Below, in pieces: positions 25,060 through 38,300 of a stretch of 64,000 bases of DNA. This DNA comes from Nemopilema nomurai. Taxonomy: Eukaryota > Cnidaria > Scyphozoa > Rhizostomeae > Rhizostomatidae. The stretch lies in assembly GCA_003864495.1 (NCBI GenBank), contig ML133368.1, forward strand, positions 415,011-479,010, read 5' to 3'. Under the pieces are notes generated by a model that was not told the DNA's origin, ran no database searches, and worked only from the letters and a program-made list of their open reading frames with translations. The position numbers were made by a program, and so were the translations under genes. Numbering within the stretch: position 1 is the first letter of the stretch; every line of letters begins with the position of its first letter.

Positions 25060-25180
25060 CTAAATGAGTACGCTTTTGAAGGTGAACTCAAATGAGTACG
25101 GCTAGGTGATCTCAAATTAGTACGGTTAGGCAGGTCTCTTGTAAACAAAACGCCTAAGTGAACTCAAATTGATACGGATT
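25060..25180. repeat. degenerate ~24-bp tandem repeat
   Basis: About four units of the type gtgaactcaaatgagtacgg, one separated by a 28-base insertion. No coding meaning is seen. Confidence 0.6.
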
Positions 25181-25184
25181 GTTT

Positions 25185-25920
25185 TGAACCAGTATTGTGT
25201 AATCGGGGTCTGGCTTCTTAAAACGTGGAACATGTTCTCTTTTTGATAATAATTTCTGTTCAGGCAACTGCCCAATCCAGGAAGCATGTTTTTAAATATG
25301 AACTATCATCTTGATTGAAAAAATTGTGGTTTGAAAGCACAAAAAGATTTTACCATCACGTGAGTCACGTGTACCCTTGCCCATTTAGGGATAGCATTTG
25401 AAGGAAAGGCTAAGGGGATGATTTAAAATGTGTTTGCTTGATATTTTTTACCTGTCTCGCTTTTGCTTCTGAACCCATTAATTTCAATTCGATTTGACTC
25501 AAGATAAGGATTTCATATTCAAACTATGTCATTTCAATCCTGTAAATGCATTACACTTGACGGACAGAATAGGTATATCCTGCTTACTGGGTGTATTCTC
25601 CTCTCTGATACGCGACTCTTTCTGCAAAATGGTCTCTGGGCTTCTAAAAACATGGAACAGTTTTCTCCTGTGATTGTTACTTTTGTTCAGTCGACTGCCA
25701 AATGCAGGCAGCATCCTCTTTGAACATAGCATACTTACTTTTATCCACGCCAGGGCTAGATGATATGATTTAAAATCAAATGATTTAAAGAGAAACTTAA
25801 CCACCATGTCAGTAAATTCTTTAATCTTTTTACCCTTGTCATTCATCAGTTGCAGGAGAGAGTCACGTGTGATTGAAATGGGAATAATATGATATGCCTG
25901 TTTCGATCTTGCTTCTAGTA
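25185..25920. repeat. old tandem duplication, period about 430 bp
   Basis: Ordered similar blocks occur in both halves: ggtctggcttcttaaaacgtggaac at 25207 against ggtctctgggcttctaaaaacatggaac at 25632, then gttcaggcaactgcccaatccagg against gttcagtcgactgccaaatgcagg, then 'acccttgcc/tcat' and 'ctgt(c)tcg(c/a)t' blocks. Strong divergence points to an old duplication. A 146-codon frame on the minus strand covers the second half but looks accidental. Confidence 0.55.
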
Positions 25921-27241
25921 CAAAGAAGTTTATATTTTCTTCCAACCGCTGGTCGTGCTTACAAACCATGGCTAGGTGTGTATAGGAAACTGATCACGCA
26001 AACGACCTTAACGAAAAACAAACATCAGTTGTCTGTGAATGATAAAAGCACTGGAAATAGCTTTCAAAATCAACCTTATGATTTCAACGATGCCCATTCC
26101 ATGTAAAAGCTTCTCGCATGACATTCATCAAAGCACAATCTGACTATGCACAAAAATAGAAAGATTCGAGGCTTTATTACCCGTTTAAGATGAATCGACA
26201 TTTTAAGGGGAACCACAGTGGTTATGAGGTCAAGGGATATTACCTGTTTTCGTATAAAAGGGTGCATGGTAGCATAATTTTTGTACAGACATCTAGAGGC
26301 GTAAGAGCACTATTTCTAAAACTGGAATACTGTGCGACGTTTCATCTTTCGGAAGTAGATTTTGGTTCGCATGTTTCTCTCCATAAGTGGATTTGGAAGT
26401 GGTTTAAATTTATTGATAATTTTCCTTTGTGCCCTTATTTACCATATATAGGTAAGCAAAGGCGTCCAAAGATGCCCTAAAGATATAGGCAGTGATTTCT
26501 TTGTTTAGTGCCTCTAACTATACGTGCTCGTCTTTTCAAAATCGATTTGCGGATTTTGTGAACCTTCATTTTCGAAGGTTCCTCTTCCTTCTTACCAAAG
26601 CTTAGAAAAGTAAAGCCTTTTAACAAATGGGTCTCCATTTTTGGATTGGAGCCTTCTTCGTATGATACGCGAAACACTGTTTCTAGCCAAATCTAGTGCG
26701 GCAGTCTAATGTTTTGTTGGACAAATTCTAATGATGGGCTGCTTAAACTCGTGACAAATCAACCAATACTTCTAAGGCAAGTATGGGGATCATGATCTCC
26801 CCCACAACAGTCTATTTATACCCACATTATTTCTAATCCAAAGACCTCCATCTCTTTAGCGGTCAAACAATCATTCCTACTCTTTGAACGTCTATTCTCT
26901 TACCTCAACACATCGGTATGCCGACCAAAGCAAACTGTTGCACAGCTGTTGTTCTGTTCCCCGCCCCCCCAGCGCTAAACAGATCTCCGCTTTATGGCCC
27001 TCTGCACTACCCTGCTAACTGCCATATTATACTGGGGCTTCTCATATCGCAACGCAGAGGAATGTTTTACTCAGGCAAGCTGAGGAAGTACCGATATTTC
27101 AGTATGGTATCATCGTTAAGTTTTGTGTGTGACATGTTATGTTGCTACTTGTTTTTGTTCTCTTTTTCTTTTTTACTTGGAACCCTCCTTTTCACCAAAA
27201 GGAAAGTGGTTATAATCGATGAAGTATTAATTTTTTTGCAG

Positions 27242-27306
27242 ACGAAGGGCCACAAGAGGATGGGCGATATACCAGTGGACAGGATAAACTAAATAAACCC
27301 TTAAAG
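27242..27306 (+). CDS. candidate second 5' coding exon of the sosondowah-like gene
   Basis: A 65-base segment between a polypyrimidine-led acceptor (aatttttttgcag) and gtttgt. Joined to the one base left by 24700-24739 it reads DEGPQEDGRYTSGQDKLNKP and continues to LK, ending in phase 0. Phase 0 fits exon 31798-31899 but not exon 29159-29323, whose upstream acceptors are phase 2. It may therefore belong to an alternative transcript that skips 29159. No family match. Confidence 0.4.
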
Positions 27307-29158
27307 GTTTGTTCATAAGCAAAAGCTATTTTCCAATAAAAAGGGCTGTACAGTTTAGTATATTCTAGCTGCCCATTTGAATGATGTGACAGTGTATAGA
27401 CCTCTACTTGTTACAGGGATTAAGAGCTTTCATTGCAGTCATGACTGGACCGAGATTCCTGACATTGCTATTGCCCTCTCAAATTGCTGCCACCCATCCT
27501 TTTAATCCATGTAGCCATTTCCATCGTAGCATTATTAGTAAAGCCTTTCCATCCATGCGTTCGATAGACTTTCCTCCAGCTCGTCTGCCATTGGTCTTGC
27601 TTCTAATTATTTCTAGAAGGAAAAAACATTCAAACAATTGCCAATTATTTTCTTCGATAGTCTTCATCAGCGATGCTGAAATGGACTTTTATATGCTAGA
27701 ATTTCGGGCCCAGTGTATAATGGAGTACTTTGTCTCTGTTGTCAGCATTAACCATTTAAGTGAAAGGCATTTCTTAATGCCATCCTTTTCATAAAATTGT
27801 CTTTCCTCTCTGATTTACTTCCAACAGCATTGAAGCAATTTTTATTATGGGGTGATTTCTTACTGTATATATGATGAGCGTGATTTAGGCTCTGGCCTGG
27901 CAAAAGCTAATCACCTGTTTGCTACAGATAATTTTCCTGAGACAGATACATCTGTCAAAGATAATATCTTTTGGCCAAATCTCACCTCTCGTGGTGAAAC
28001 AGGAAGCAACACGACATTGTATTTCTTTGCAATTAAACTTTCGTTGAACATTTTTAGGCCGCTTTCAACGCGTTGCCTGGACAATCAGATCACGTGGTCA
28101 CGTCTCTCCCTAAACCTGCTTATCACGTGAACGGGTTTGTTCTTATAAAAAGTATCTGTACTTATTTCCTCTATTAGAGGATGATGTGGGCGAATTCACA
28201 ATTAAGGGAGGTGTTAGTGAAGTTGTATTAATTTTTAACGAATTACAAGTTTTGCCGCTAGTGCTGACAGGTGTTCTCTATTCATTCAGTAATCTATAGT
28301 TCAACAAGTCCTTTGCCTGCCTCCTTTCTGTTATCGGGGGTTTCTCAAGCATATTGTTGGGTGCTCCCGTTTTTTTCTGCGATCATACCTTGAGTTTGCT
28401 TAGAGAAAGAGCCGTTAATGTCCTCGAAATACAGGAGTGCGATACTATTACTTTGAATCGATTCATCTGGACCTCTACCAAGTTGCTGGAACCTTTGCAG
28501 CTGCTGTCAATAGAAAGATCAGTTCCTCAGCAACTAAAACACTCCAAAACCTCTACCTTCCTGCATCGCTCCTATTTTACGTTGTTCTTTCCTATTTCTG
28601 TAACTGGGTTTCCATGCAAATTGCACTGAACTGTAATTCTACATTGCTTCTATGCAGAAAGTAATTCATTCAAAGGCGCTTTGAATGAGCTAATTCCTTA
28701 AATTAAGTCGTTTTGTGTAACTGTGGTGGGGAAGAAACCGTTGGACCTTGAGGCTTTTCTTGGTAATAGCGGCGCAATACGAAATTCTTCGAATGTGTTA
28801 TCTTTGTTAACTTTAAGTAGGAGCGAATTGAGGCCTTATTGACACGAAGTCTTGATAATAAGCATATCTCTTGATGGAATCAGATCAGGCAGGATCGATC
28901 CCCCGGTGAATTTAACCACTACAGAAGAGGTGGCGTGTAATCGAACTTGTGATTTCATTGCTAGCGATGCAGTAAGCAGCAGCAAATGAGGCCTATCGAT
29001 AAATCGATCTAAAAACGCAGGCAAGTTCGAATGATCTCGTCATCTTGGCGGCGAGCCGAGATCGCCCATTTAGCGAGCCACTGTCGCCATGGTTTGCCAA
29101 GGATTGTCGGTGGAATAGTTTGACAGATTGGTGACCTGATTTTGACATCAATAGCAGT
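27307..29158. other. intron or 5' flank of the sosondowah-like gene
   Basis: Nothing with protein similarity. Frames at 27408-27794 and 28354-28629 are long for the base composition, but they have no exon borders or known motifs. The promoter for the 29159 start should lie in its 3' part; no TATA box is evident. Confidence 0.4.
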
Positions 29159-29323
29159 ATGTACAAAGTGCAGACTAAGGAGGACGTAATAAGGAACTTG
29201 GATAGGATCTTAGTCCATGGTGGGAATTCGAGTTGTTTGTCGCGGAGACCCAGCCAGGCCAGTGCAAGCGCTCGTCGCTGTAGTGATGTCAGTTCGGTTA
29301 GTGGCACTCGGTCCCCACTGCCG
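29159..29323 (+). CDS. SOWAH: first coding exon of the sosondowah-like gene
   Basis: 55 codons from ATG 29159 to a gtgagt donor, ending in phase 0. The peptide has a short helix (KEDVIRNLDRILV) and a Ser/Arg-rich stretch with RRPS and similar basophilic kinase-type sites. Alternative starts from the exons at 24700 and 27242 are possible. Confidence 0.65.
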
Positions 29324-32300
29324 GTGAGTTCCAACTTCATACGACATGGCACTTCCTCTGACAGTCTTTTTGTGACAACTCTTCAAGTTTTACTTTAAAG
29401 TGCTATTTTCAAGTAGAAAGGCCTTATTCAATATCTATATTAAATGCCACCACTGAATGTAGAGTATTCGTACGTCTGTGTTTATCTGCTGGTGTCTGTT
29501 TAAATTTTTACTCGCCTTTACAGAGTTTACTGGTACGGCGTAGACAAGCGCTATTGGCCTGGTTTTGAAATCTGGGCCATATTGGCTCTATTTTTTTTAA
29601 TTGATGCCATCTGTGTACGGGACTGACGTAAATTAAGTTGGATTAATTGAGATACATATACCTAGATACAATGGGGTCATAGAATCCAACTGTGATTTCA
29701 AATAGAAGATTAAGGGACTTGAAAAGAAGCCAAAATACTCTTATTTTCATTACCAACAGTCAGCATGTTGGTTGATAACAACTGGTTCATAGTTTTGTGT
29801 TTCATTTTCTAAAACATCAATTTAGAATTAATCTTTTTGTAATTTTCACTGCAGGGCTGTGTAAAATCGAATGCTCTATTTTCACTTGATAATTCGTTGG
29901 TACTTTGTTGTGAACTAAATTGAAACTATATTGACTAATCTTTTTGACAAAAGGAGAAACTTCTATTTTAACAGATCGCCATGGTTCAAATTTCAGTATA
30001 ACTTTGTTGTATTCCCTGTTGCAAAGTAAACAAAACAAAAGTAAACAAAACTTGGTTATTTGTATTGCTTCCGCACCTAACTGTCATGGACCTAGAATAT
30101 AAGGCCGGCTCGTACCAACCAATAACCAGACGTCATAATCAATATATCACAATATAGCATTCAAGTACATTTATTATAAGACGTGCTGTTTCAGTTCAAT
30201 CACCGTGTTTAGCTAAGCGTTCGATAGTTAACCATGAATAAACGCTCTTATTGAATGAGTGCCTGCAACCCAGACCTATTTGCGTATTATCAAGAACTTT
30301 TGAGCTGTATCGGGCTAGCTGCTGGTTCTCTGTATCAGGAAATCTGAAAAAATTTGGTGGGAAATCCCGTAATTTTTCCATCTTCATCCTACATTCTTGA
30401 TACTTCAGCTTTTCCTTTTCGCTAAATTTCTTTCATACAGGATTTGAAGACTGAATATTTGCTTCACTTTGGCTGAAAGGATGTGGCAAAACGAACCATT
30501 CGTGTTTTTTTGAGTAGCCATACCATTTGGCCCCATGGACCCCCATCCAGTCTTTTCTCTCCGATCCATCATACTAGCTTGCTTCTGCCCACTGTCTCAC
30601 TCTCCCTTTTGAGTTTTAACAACAACGTTTTATGTCGTCTCGATTTATTGACTAATGAACCTGACTATGATACTTTGAATCGAAACCATGTCATCTTTAG
30701 TGCTATGGTTAACGATGAAATAACCAAGCATCAGAAAGCAAGTTAATGTTACTAGACTTCATTCAATGGGCAGTGGAGAAACGTTACTGTTTGTGTCACT
30801 TGAGTCCATATTGTCCTCTTGGCTACTATTTCAAGGCCGCCATTGACCATAACTGCCAAGTACTAACCGTGCCTAGAGGGATTACAACCTCAAAGTTAGT
30901 GCAGGAGATTAAAATCGTTGAATTATAGCAAAATCGATTAAACCGTGAAATCTCATTTGCTTTAAAAGACTGGGAGCTTTATACGACTCAATTGGAATTG
31001 AACTGGATGGTTAGCATTTAATTGAGGGATTTTCTTTTTTGTGGAAATCGATAAATGTTCCTCAATGTTCAACAATGTCTAAGTAATGAAAAGGAAATCT
31101 TGTATTGCTTACTTACGGCTAGACAAAAAGTATTTGCGTTTCTATAGTAGATACCTTGTTTGAGAGTTTTCCTCTTTACCAGAAAAAGCGAATGATTGCA
31201 TGGAAATGTTTAGGAAATATTGCAGGGAGATGGTTATTGTATCAAGGAGACGTACATAGAATTACTGTAGGAATAAACTGGGTAAATGGCTTTGCCAATT
31301 GATTCAGCTCACGAATTGGCTACCCACGATTTTCAGCCGAAAATACTATCATTGAAAAATCCTCACAACAAATTATGATGCTTGAAAGAGAATGTTTACC
31401 AAAGTCGAAGCTATATATTAACCAAATTTCTCGAAAGTTTTATAATACTATGACGTCGCTTATATAATACCTTCTCAATTGTAAGATCTTTAAAATATGG
31501 ATTTTGCGCGCTAGCTGTTAATATGCGATTAACTCTTTTGATTAATGTTTTAAATGCTAATCCCGCCAAGACGTTGTTTTTATCTGTTGAGTTAGTATAT
31601 TCTTTGATATCTAATATGATGAATTTTGTTTTTTGTCTAATTCTTTTTCTTCTTCTTTTGAATAAAAGTATTTTATATGTTCTGATAGCGTGAGAATGCT
31701 GACGTAGCAAGTCGAGCGTGTTTTGACTGTTCAACGATGATGATGATTCTGTTTAATAAAAAAGCAAAAAATATTGACTAGTCATCTTTTATTGCAGTTG
31801 AATGCCTCTGAGAAAGATTGGCTTCTTAATTCGTCTCAGTGCCAAATGGGAAAGTTGAAAGACCTGTTTGCTGCTAACAGCGGGTTCATAGACAAAAAGG
31901 TACACATGTTTTTTCTTTATTTGTCAACATATTTTTTATCATAATATCACGCCAGTTCACTTCCCCGCTTGATGAATCATTGGATCGTTTTCCTATTTCT
32001 AATGAATTTAAACAACGAATGTGGGGCTAGTATGTTGACAAGGAAAAAATGCTTTGAAAATTTCGAAGACAGCAGAGAGTGGGCAAAAGTTGCCCACCAG
32101 GCATTTCATGTTTGACCTGGCCTCTGGGACCTCGGAACGCCAAGAAATCCCGATTTGAAAATGATAACAGAACGAACAAAAAATGGTCGTCAATTCATCT
32201 TCAACAGAGATAAAATGGCTGGATATAAGCAGTACAAAGAGATACGATCAGAGCTGGCAATGTACGGTTTTCGTCATCAAAGAATTCTTTCTCTTACCAC

Positions 32301-35300
32301 AGTTCATCTGCTTGACATGCGTGTTTCATCCTTGAAGATATGGAGTTGAGCCAAGAATAGTCTGTGACAAAAAGCATAGAAGAGATCCTTGTAAAAAACC
32401 GCCTTTTTCTTCAGCTTGAGAGTAATAATTCAGGTTTAATATATAGAATTTAGCCCATCCCCTCTCTATTGGCCATTGTACTACAGCCTAGTTGAATTTA
32501 TTCACCCAACTTGTCCCTTTTCAAAAGAAAATGTCCAAAAGAAAAAGTGAATTTACGAAGATACAAATCACAAAAGACGTTGAGAGCTACGCACTTCGAC
32601 GTGAAAAGGAACTGCAGATAATAAATCTATGCATTGTCTTGTATGTTGGCCGCTTGCACATGTTGTAAAGGACCAATTTTAGTCTTGAAATTTGATGGAT
32701 AAAGTTGTACGAGGCAGCGACAGGATCATCATGAAGACATAATATGTACCATGTAGCCTTTGCTTTGATCCTTGTTGTTGACAGTTTCATTAAGGCAAAT
32801 AAGTCACATTCATACGGTCACTTAATCGCACATCTCAATTGCCTAGGTATTTACTCTATGCACATGCAATTCTTTGAGTTCCTCATCCTGTGTCTGACAA
32901 GTCTAGAGATTGAAGCATCTGATACGTTAGGGACTATTCGAAACCTCGGCCGGAGCTTCAACCAGATCCGATTTTGCTATGTTTTCACCGCGGTTCAGTT
33001 GCGTGGGAGCCGCCAGAAGGAACATAGCAGCCGACGAAGGCAGCTCACGATTGTGAATTAATTGAGCGTTGTTCTTTTATAGTTTTCGATGCAACGTCTT
33101 TGAGTTTGCGAATATGTTTATTTTCGCTTGCCTGCCAAGTCATTGCACTGGCAAGGGCGCGGCCCGTTCCTGCAGAAGGTCCTGCGGGACAGTTTGCACT
33201 CGCTTCACCGATTTCGAAAAGGAGCAAAATCGTTTTGCTCAATGAGACAGGAATATTTTGGCATTGATGTACATCGGCCTCATTGGCTGTAAAGATGTCC
33301 GTATAATAACATGTACGCCATGCACGTGTGTCGAATATTGCTGTCGCTTCACCGTTTCAATATTTTAAATAAACAACATTTCCGACAACATGGCAAAGCT
33401 CCTCTCTTATCTCTGTTATCTGGAGCATCGACCTTCAGTTGCTGTTAGATTGTTAATACTGATTATACTTAAGAGCTTTATTTTATTACTTTTAAAACTG
33501 AAATTATTATTTTGTGTTTGATTGTTAGTTTTTATGACTTTTTAACTATAGCTGTTGTCGCCAAATAATAAAAAGAGCTTTTTTCTCAAAAACAGGACTT
33601 CATCATGGTAAGATTATTTCCTTTTTCATTCATATACATGAGCAAAAGGCAATGCAATGAGTAAACCTTTGAAAGTTGTAATGGTGTTTGATAACGTTAG
33701 AATATAAGGGTGCTATTTTTTGATAATTCAAACAAGTTTCGTGTATTTATTTTCAATTCGCAAAGTACTCTTCTCTCAAGTGAAATGTTTCATTACCTGC
33801 CCCTGTTAATCTCAATTCCAATCACAAAGACAGGCTAAACTGACAAAGTACATGGAACTCAGAGGATAATTATAAACAATTGTTGTTGCTTATGTAATGA
33901 AGATTACAAGCTGTATTTTGGAATGTCGTAATTGCATGTTGAACACACCCAGATTTGATTTTTCCGTAAGATTGAACGTTGCTGGCCCAACGTGGCACCT
34001 ATTCTTGTAGAACAATGCGACCAATGAATGTAATTTTATTACAATACAACAGTACCTTCACTTCTTGACGTCATTAGAGCATTTTCCAAGCCAGCTTTCG
34101 GTTAAAATATCTGCAGCTTACCTTGATAACACTGTCACTTTGAATGTCACTTCGTTTCTTTGTCAAGTGTCTGGTTTAATTGCACCTAACCGCCAGCTTT
34201 TCTCGTTTCTTTTCATTTTGGCCCTTTCTCGGCGACTATGATGTCATTTCCACAGGGTGTGAGTATCATATCAATTTGATATACCTGACAATAGAGTCAC
34301 TTTGATGATCATTCTTTAAATTTTACTCTGTCAGATTACGGGTTTTAAAAAATTAAGTACTTGATCCTTGTACGCTCAAGCTAAAAATGGCGGAGAATTA
34401 GATTCGAACAAAAGCTGTAAGCCAATTATCTGCGCCATTTCTCTCGCCACACTATTTGTGATGATCGTCCCGACTATGTTTCGCCTACATTTTGCTCATT
34501 GTCCAAAATTTACACTTTGATCATAAAAGTGACTTTCGTATTTCCATATTTTCGTACAATACGAGGAGTATTAATACCATGTTCGGTATAATATTCGTTT
34601 TTTAAAGAAACGGCGTCAGGAAAACAGCGATAAATCATTTACATTTCTTTCCAAGTCAGTTTTGCGTATTTAGTGGGAATAGTCTGTCTCCTTTTCCCGG
34701 CGTTTTGAATAATCGTTAAACAATTCTAAAGCAGCGGTAGAACATATATCTTTAAGCAATTTATGCAATCGAGTCGTTTATCATTGGTCACGTTATTCAC
34801 AACCAAAGCTTCATCAGTTAATTACTACTTGTGCATTTTTAATTGACTTCAACCACATGACACAATTGCTCGATTGTAAGATGAATGAAGTTTAGCATCC
34901 GTTTTTGTACACCTTTTCAACCAATAATTTCTCCGTGCAAGTTCTTGATAGTTCTCCACTTGCAAGAGTATAGAATTTATACATCATATTGCTATCTAGG
35001 CATGCTTTGAAGACGTGAAACATTTTTAAATAAGTAAGCATTATTTGTCCCATTATTTATTCTCATTTCCTTCGCTTCCTCTTTTATGTGTACATCACAT
35101 GCTGCTAAAACAATTTTGGTTTCAAACAGTATGTAAGTATATTGTCTTAGTTTTGTTGTTGTTTTCAAGAATGTCTTCAATTATGCTGCCATATGCACTA
35201 GTATTTCACTTCTCCAGCTTTGAAAAGAGAACTGTGCATATATGACAGAAACAGTCGTTTTTTAGTAGAGTTCTGTGGGGAGTAAAATTATGGGTGATGG

Positions 35301-38300
35301 TGGCATTGGTGGTGTGGCCTCATTTGAGAACATATAGTCTTGCAATTATATTGTCTGCTTCTTTTATGCACACTTCCTTATTTTCCTGACTTATAATCAA
35401 TGTTATTGTTGAATAATGAACGCCAATATGCAGCAATGTCTTTCTTTGTGCAACAAATTCTACCAGCAGCTAGCAATTTTTTTGCTTTGTACTGCTACAG
35501 TATTCTTGCCAGTTCAACAGTGCATAGTTATTAGCTGAAACAGGATTCGTTAAGGTGCTGTGTAGAAACTTGGAAAACTGTCGTTTCCATTGCAGAGTGC
35601 ATTACATTGGGCAGCAAAAGAAGGAAAATCGGAGCTTCTTCATTGGCTTTGTGAATGTGGTGCTGATGTCAACAACAAAACGGTACAGTTGTCTTTTTAA
35701 ATATACAATGGGTAAAGCATGGTGTTACCTCTAAAATATAGTCATTTGCCTTCATCATGTGCTTCAGTTTCGATCGCATTTATATAACGTATCCCTTTTT
35801 TAAAACCTTTCTTATTTTTTCAAGGAACATCATTTTCTAACACAATTACTGAATTTTAATTTAAGTTGAATAGAGTATGGTCAATTTATGAGATTGAAAT
35901 TATTGCATCAAGTTGCAAATCACTGAATTAAGTTTTAACCTGGATCGCTTTTGTGAAATTATAAAGCATTTCTTTTGGCAACATTCTGACTTTCAAGCAC
36001 TTAAGGTATAACCAATTTCGAGTGTTGTAAATTTGTATGTAATCTAGCGAAAAAGGTAGGATTGGAAGTGGATTTTACGCTTCTCGTTTTGGATGCATAA
36101 AAGTGTCAGACGAAAAGTTTTTAGTATGTTTCTGACATTCCCCTTTTTGCAAAAGCCCTTTTCAAATTTTCACCACCAAGAGATTGTCTCATCTTTACTA
36201 ATAAAGTTCCTTCTTTCTTTCATTCTATTCTTGGTATTTTACAAATGGCTGATCTTTGGTTTCACAAACAGAACGTAAGTATCTACACACTCAATCATAC
36301 GTACAGTTTATAGACGCGTTATTGTCAATCAGCCGTCGTACACGTGTAGGTTGAATCACTTGTTTTGCAAGTCCAAGAAGATGTGCATTGAACGGGTGCA
36401 AAAATGTCTTCACTATAGAATACAACTATGCAGTATGTAGTTATGAAGCCAGAAAATCAATCACTTAATCAACTTCTAAATCGACTAGTCAACCAATCCA
36501 TTAATCGATGAATCAGTTTTTCGATCAGTAAATCAATGAATGATGTGCAAATCAATATTGTTTCTGATTTTTGTATTTTTCCTTTTTTCTATGTCCTTCG
36601 TGAAATCATTTTATTGCTGAATATTACAGGGGGTAAGTAATCTCTTTCCTCTTGTTGCGTGTGTCCAAAGGCCTAAACCAGCTTTTAGTCCTCTTCTCGT
36701 CCCTCTTCCCAAAACCTCTGACTACTGGTTGCCGAGTAATTCAACAAGCCGAGTACTTTTCTCATATCTTTAGTCACGTTTTCAACAACTGAAGTTTAAA
36801 TAAATGTTTAGAAAGGTAACGTTTCGCAGTAAATATGAAAGGCATCAATGGCGATTGGGCTTACCCAAAGAGAAGGATAGTCCTGTACTTTTGAGCTTCG
36901 TCTGCTTCTACTCTTCTTGCCTATATCCTTGGTAGATGTGTAATCGCAATGGCAAATCTTTAATCATGTAAATAATCGCTTGCCGTTTGCTTCGACAGGG
37001 CTACACACCTTTACACATAGCTGTTATGCACTGCAAGGCTCTGATTGTTGACATTCTCATCACTGATTACGGTAAGAACCACATCGAATTCTATTTAATC
37101 GACACACGGCTCATTTCTGTTTGCAATGACTGGATTAGTAACTTCCAATCAGCTAATGCAGTGAATCGGCCATTCAACCATTTAGTATGCGATTCATCAA
37201 GTCGATTGCTGCCCAATGCAATTTCTTTTCTTGGAAGTTGTCAACTATTCTTTTCTCGAATCTTCAAATTTGCTTCTTGAAGCTCTTAGTTTTTCTTCTT
37301 GAATTTTTCTTACTATTTACACGAAAGATCTTTGATGGAAATTGGACGGACATGGGAAAAAACACATTAGTTGACAATTATACGTTTTTTTTATAAGGAA
37401 CCTACCACAAGGCCTAGTTCCAAAAGTTCCTTATTCGTAGACCTCAAGTCATCAGATTTTAGTACCAAAAGTTCCTTAAAAGTTTCTTAATTTTCACTGT
37501 GCATCAATAAGCCTTTACACTTAACAGAGAGAGGGGCGAGACAGCATATGCGGAAACTACTCGATAAAGCACTTGACACGCGAATAGCAAACAATCTATG
37601 CGAGTATTGACTGCAAATGAACGGAACGGGCTTTTTAGCTCTTGATGCTTGCAGTTATAAAAAGTTTCTAAACGAAAAGTTCCTTAGGGATTTCGTTTTT
37701 AGTAGTATAAGTTCTTTATATATTTCGGCCTTCTACATGTAGGTTCCTTATAAAGTGGTTCCTTATAAAAAAGTGTGTATATCGATATTGGTTAACTGCT
37801 TTTCATCAATGTTTGTAAATATACGAATGACAATGTATTGATAGCAAAGCATCGCAATTAAACCGTAGATGCGGATATAAATGCAAGAGATTACAGTGGC
37901 AAGAAACCAGGCCATTATGTACAGTCGGATATGCCTACTTGGGTACAGAGTGAGTTCAATACGAAATATTTTACATTACATGTATTCACACTCTAAAAGT
38001 ATTCACCCTCCTGCATTGGCGATACCACGTCTTCCCAGAACAACGTGAAATCAGTCATCTCTCAAAGTAGGGACAACTAGGTAGCATAACTGACAACATT
38101 CACACACATTCGTCAGTCAAAGGAATCTGAGCTATTTTCCCAACAATCTCAACAATCGCTGGCAAATTTTCAAATAGCAAACAAACAAACTCCAGACAAA
38201 GCCAATCAGTTATCACTGCGGCTTTAAATCATAGCCTTCTTCCTCCAGGGTTTTTGCTGATCGCAATAATCTGCCATTTCAAATTCACAGACCCACTGGA

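Noticed and set aside
25529..25969. 146-codon minus-strand frame in the spacer
   Set aside because: No motif, no exon borders, and it lies in one half of an old duplication whose other half is not open.
31411..31734. 107-codon Lys/Arg-rich minus-strand frame
   Set aside because: AT-rich composition produces Lys/Ile/Asn text; it lies in the intron just before exon 31798 and has no known motif.
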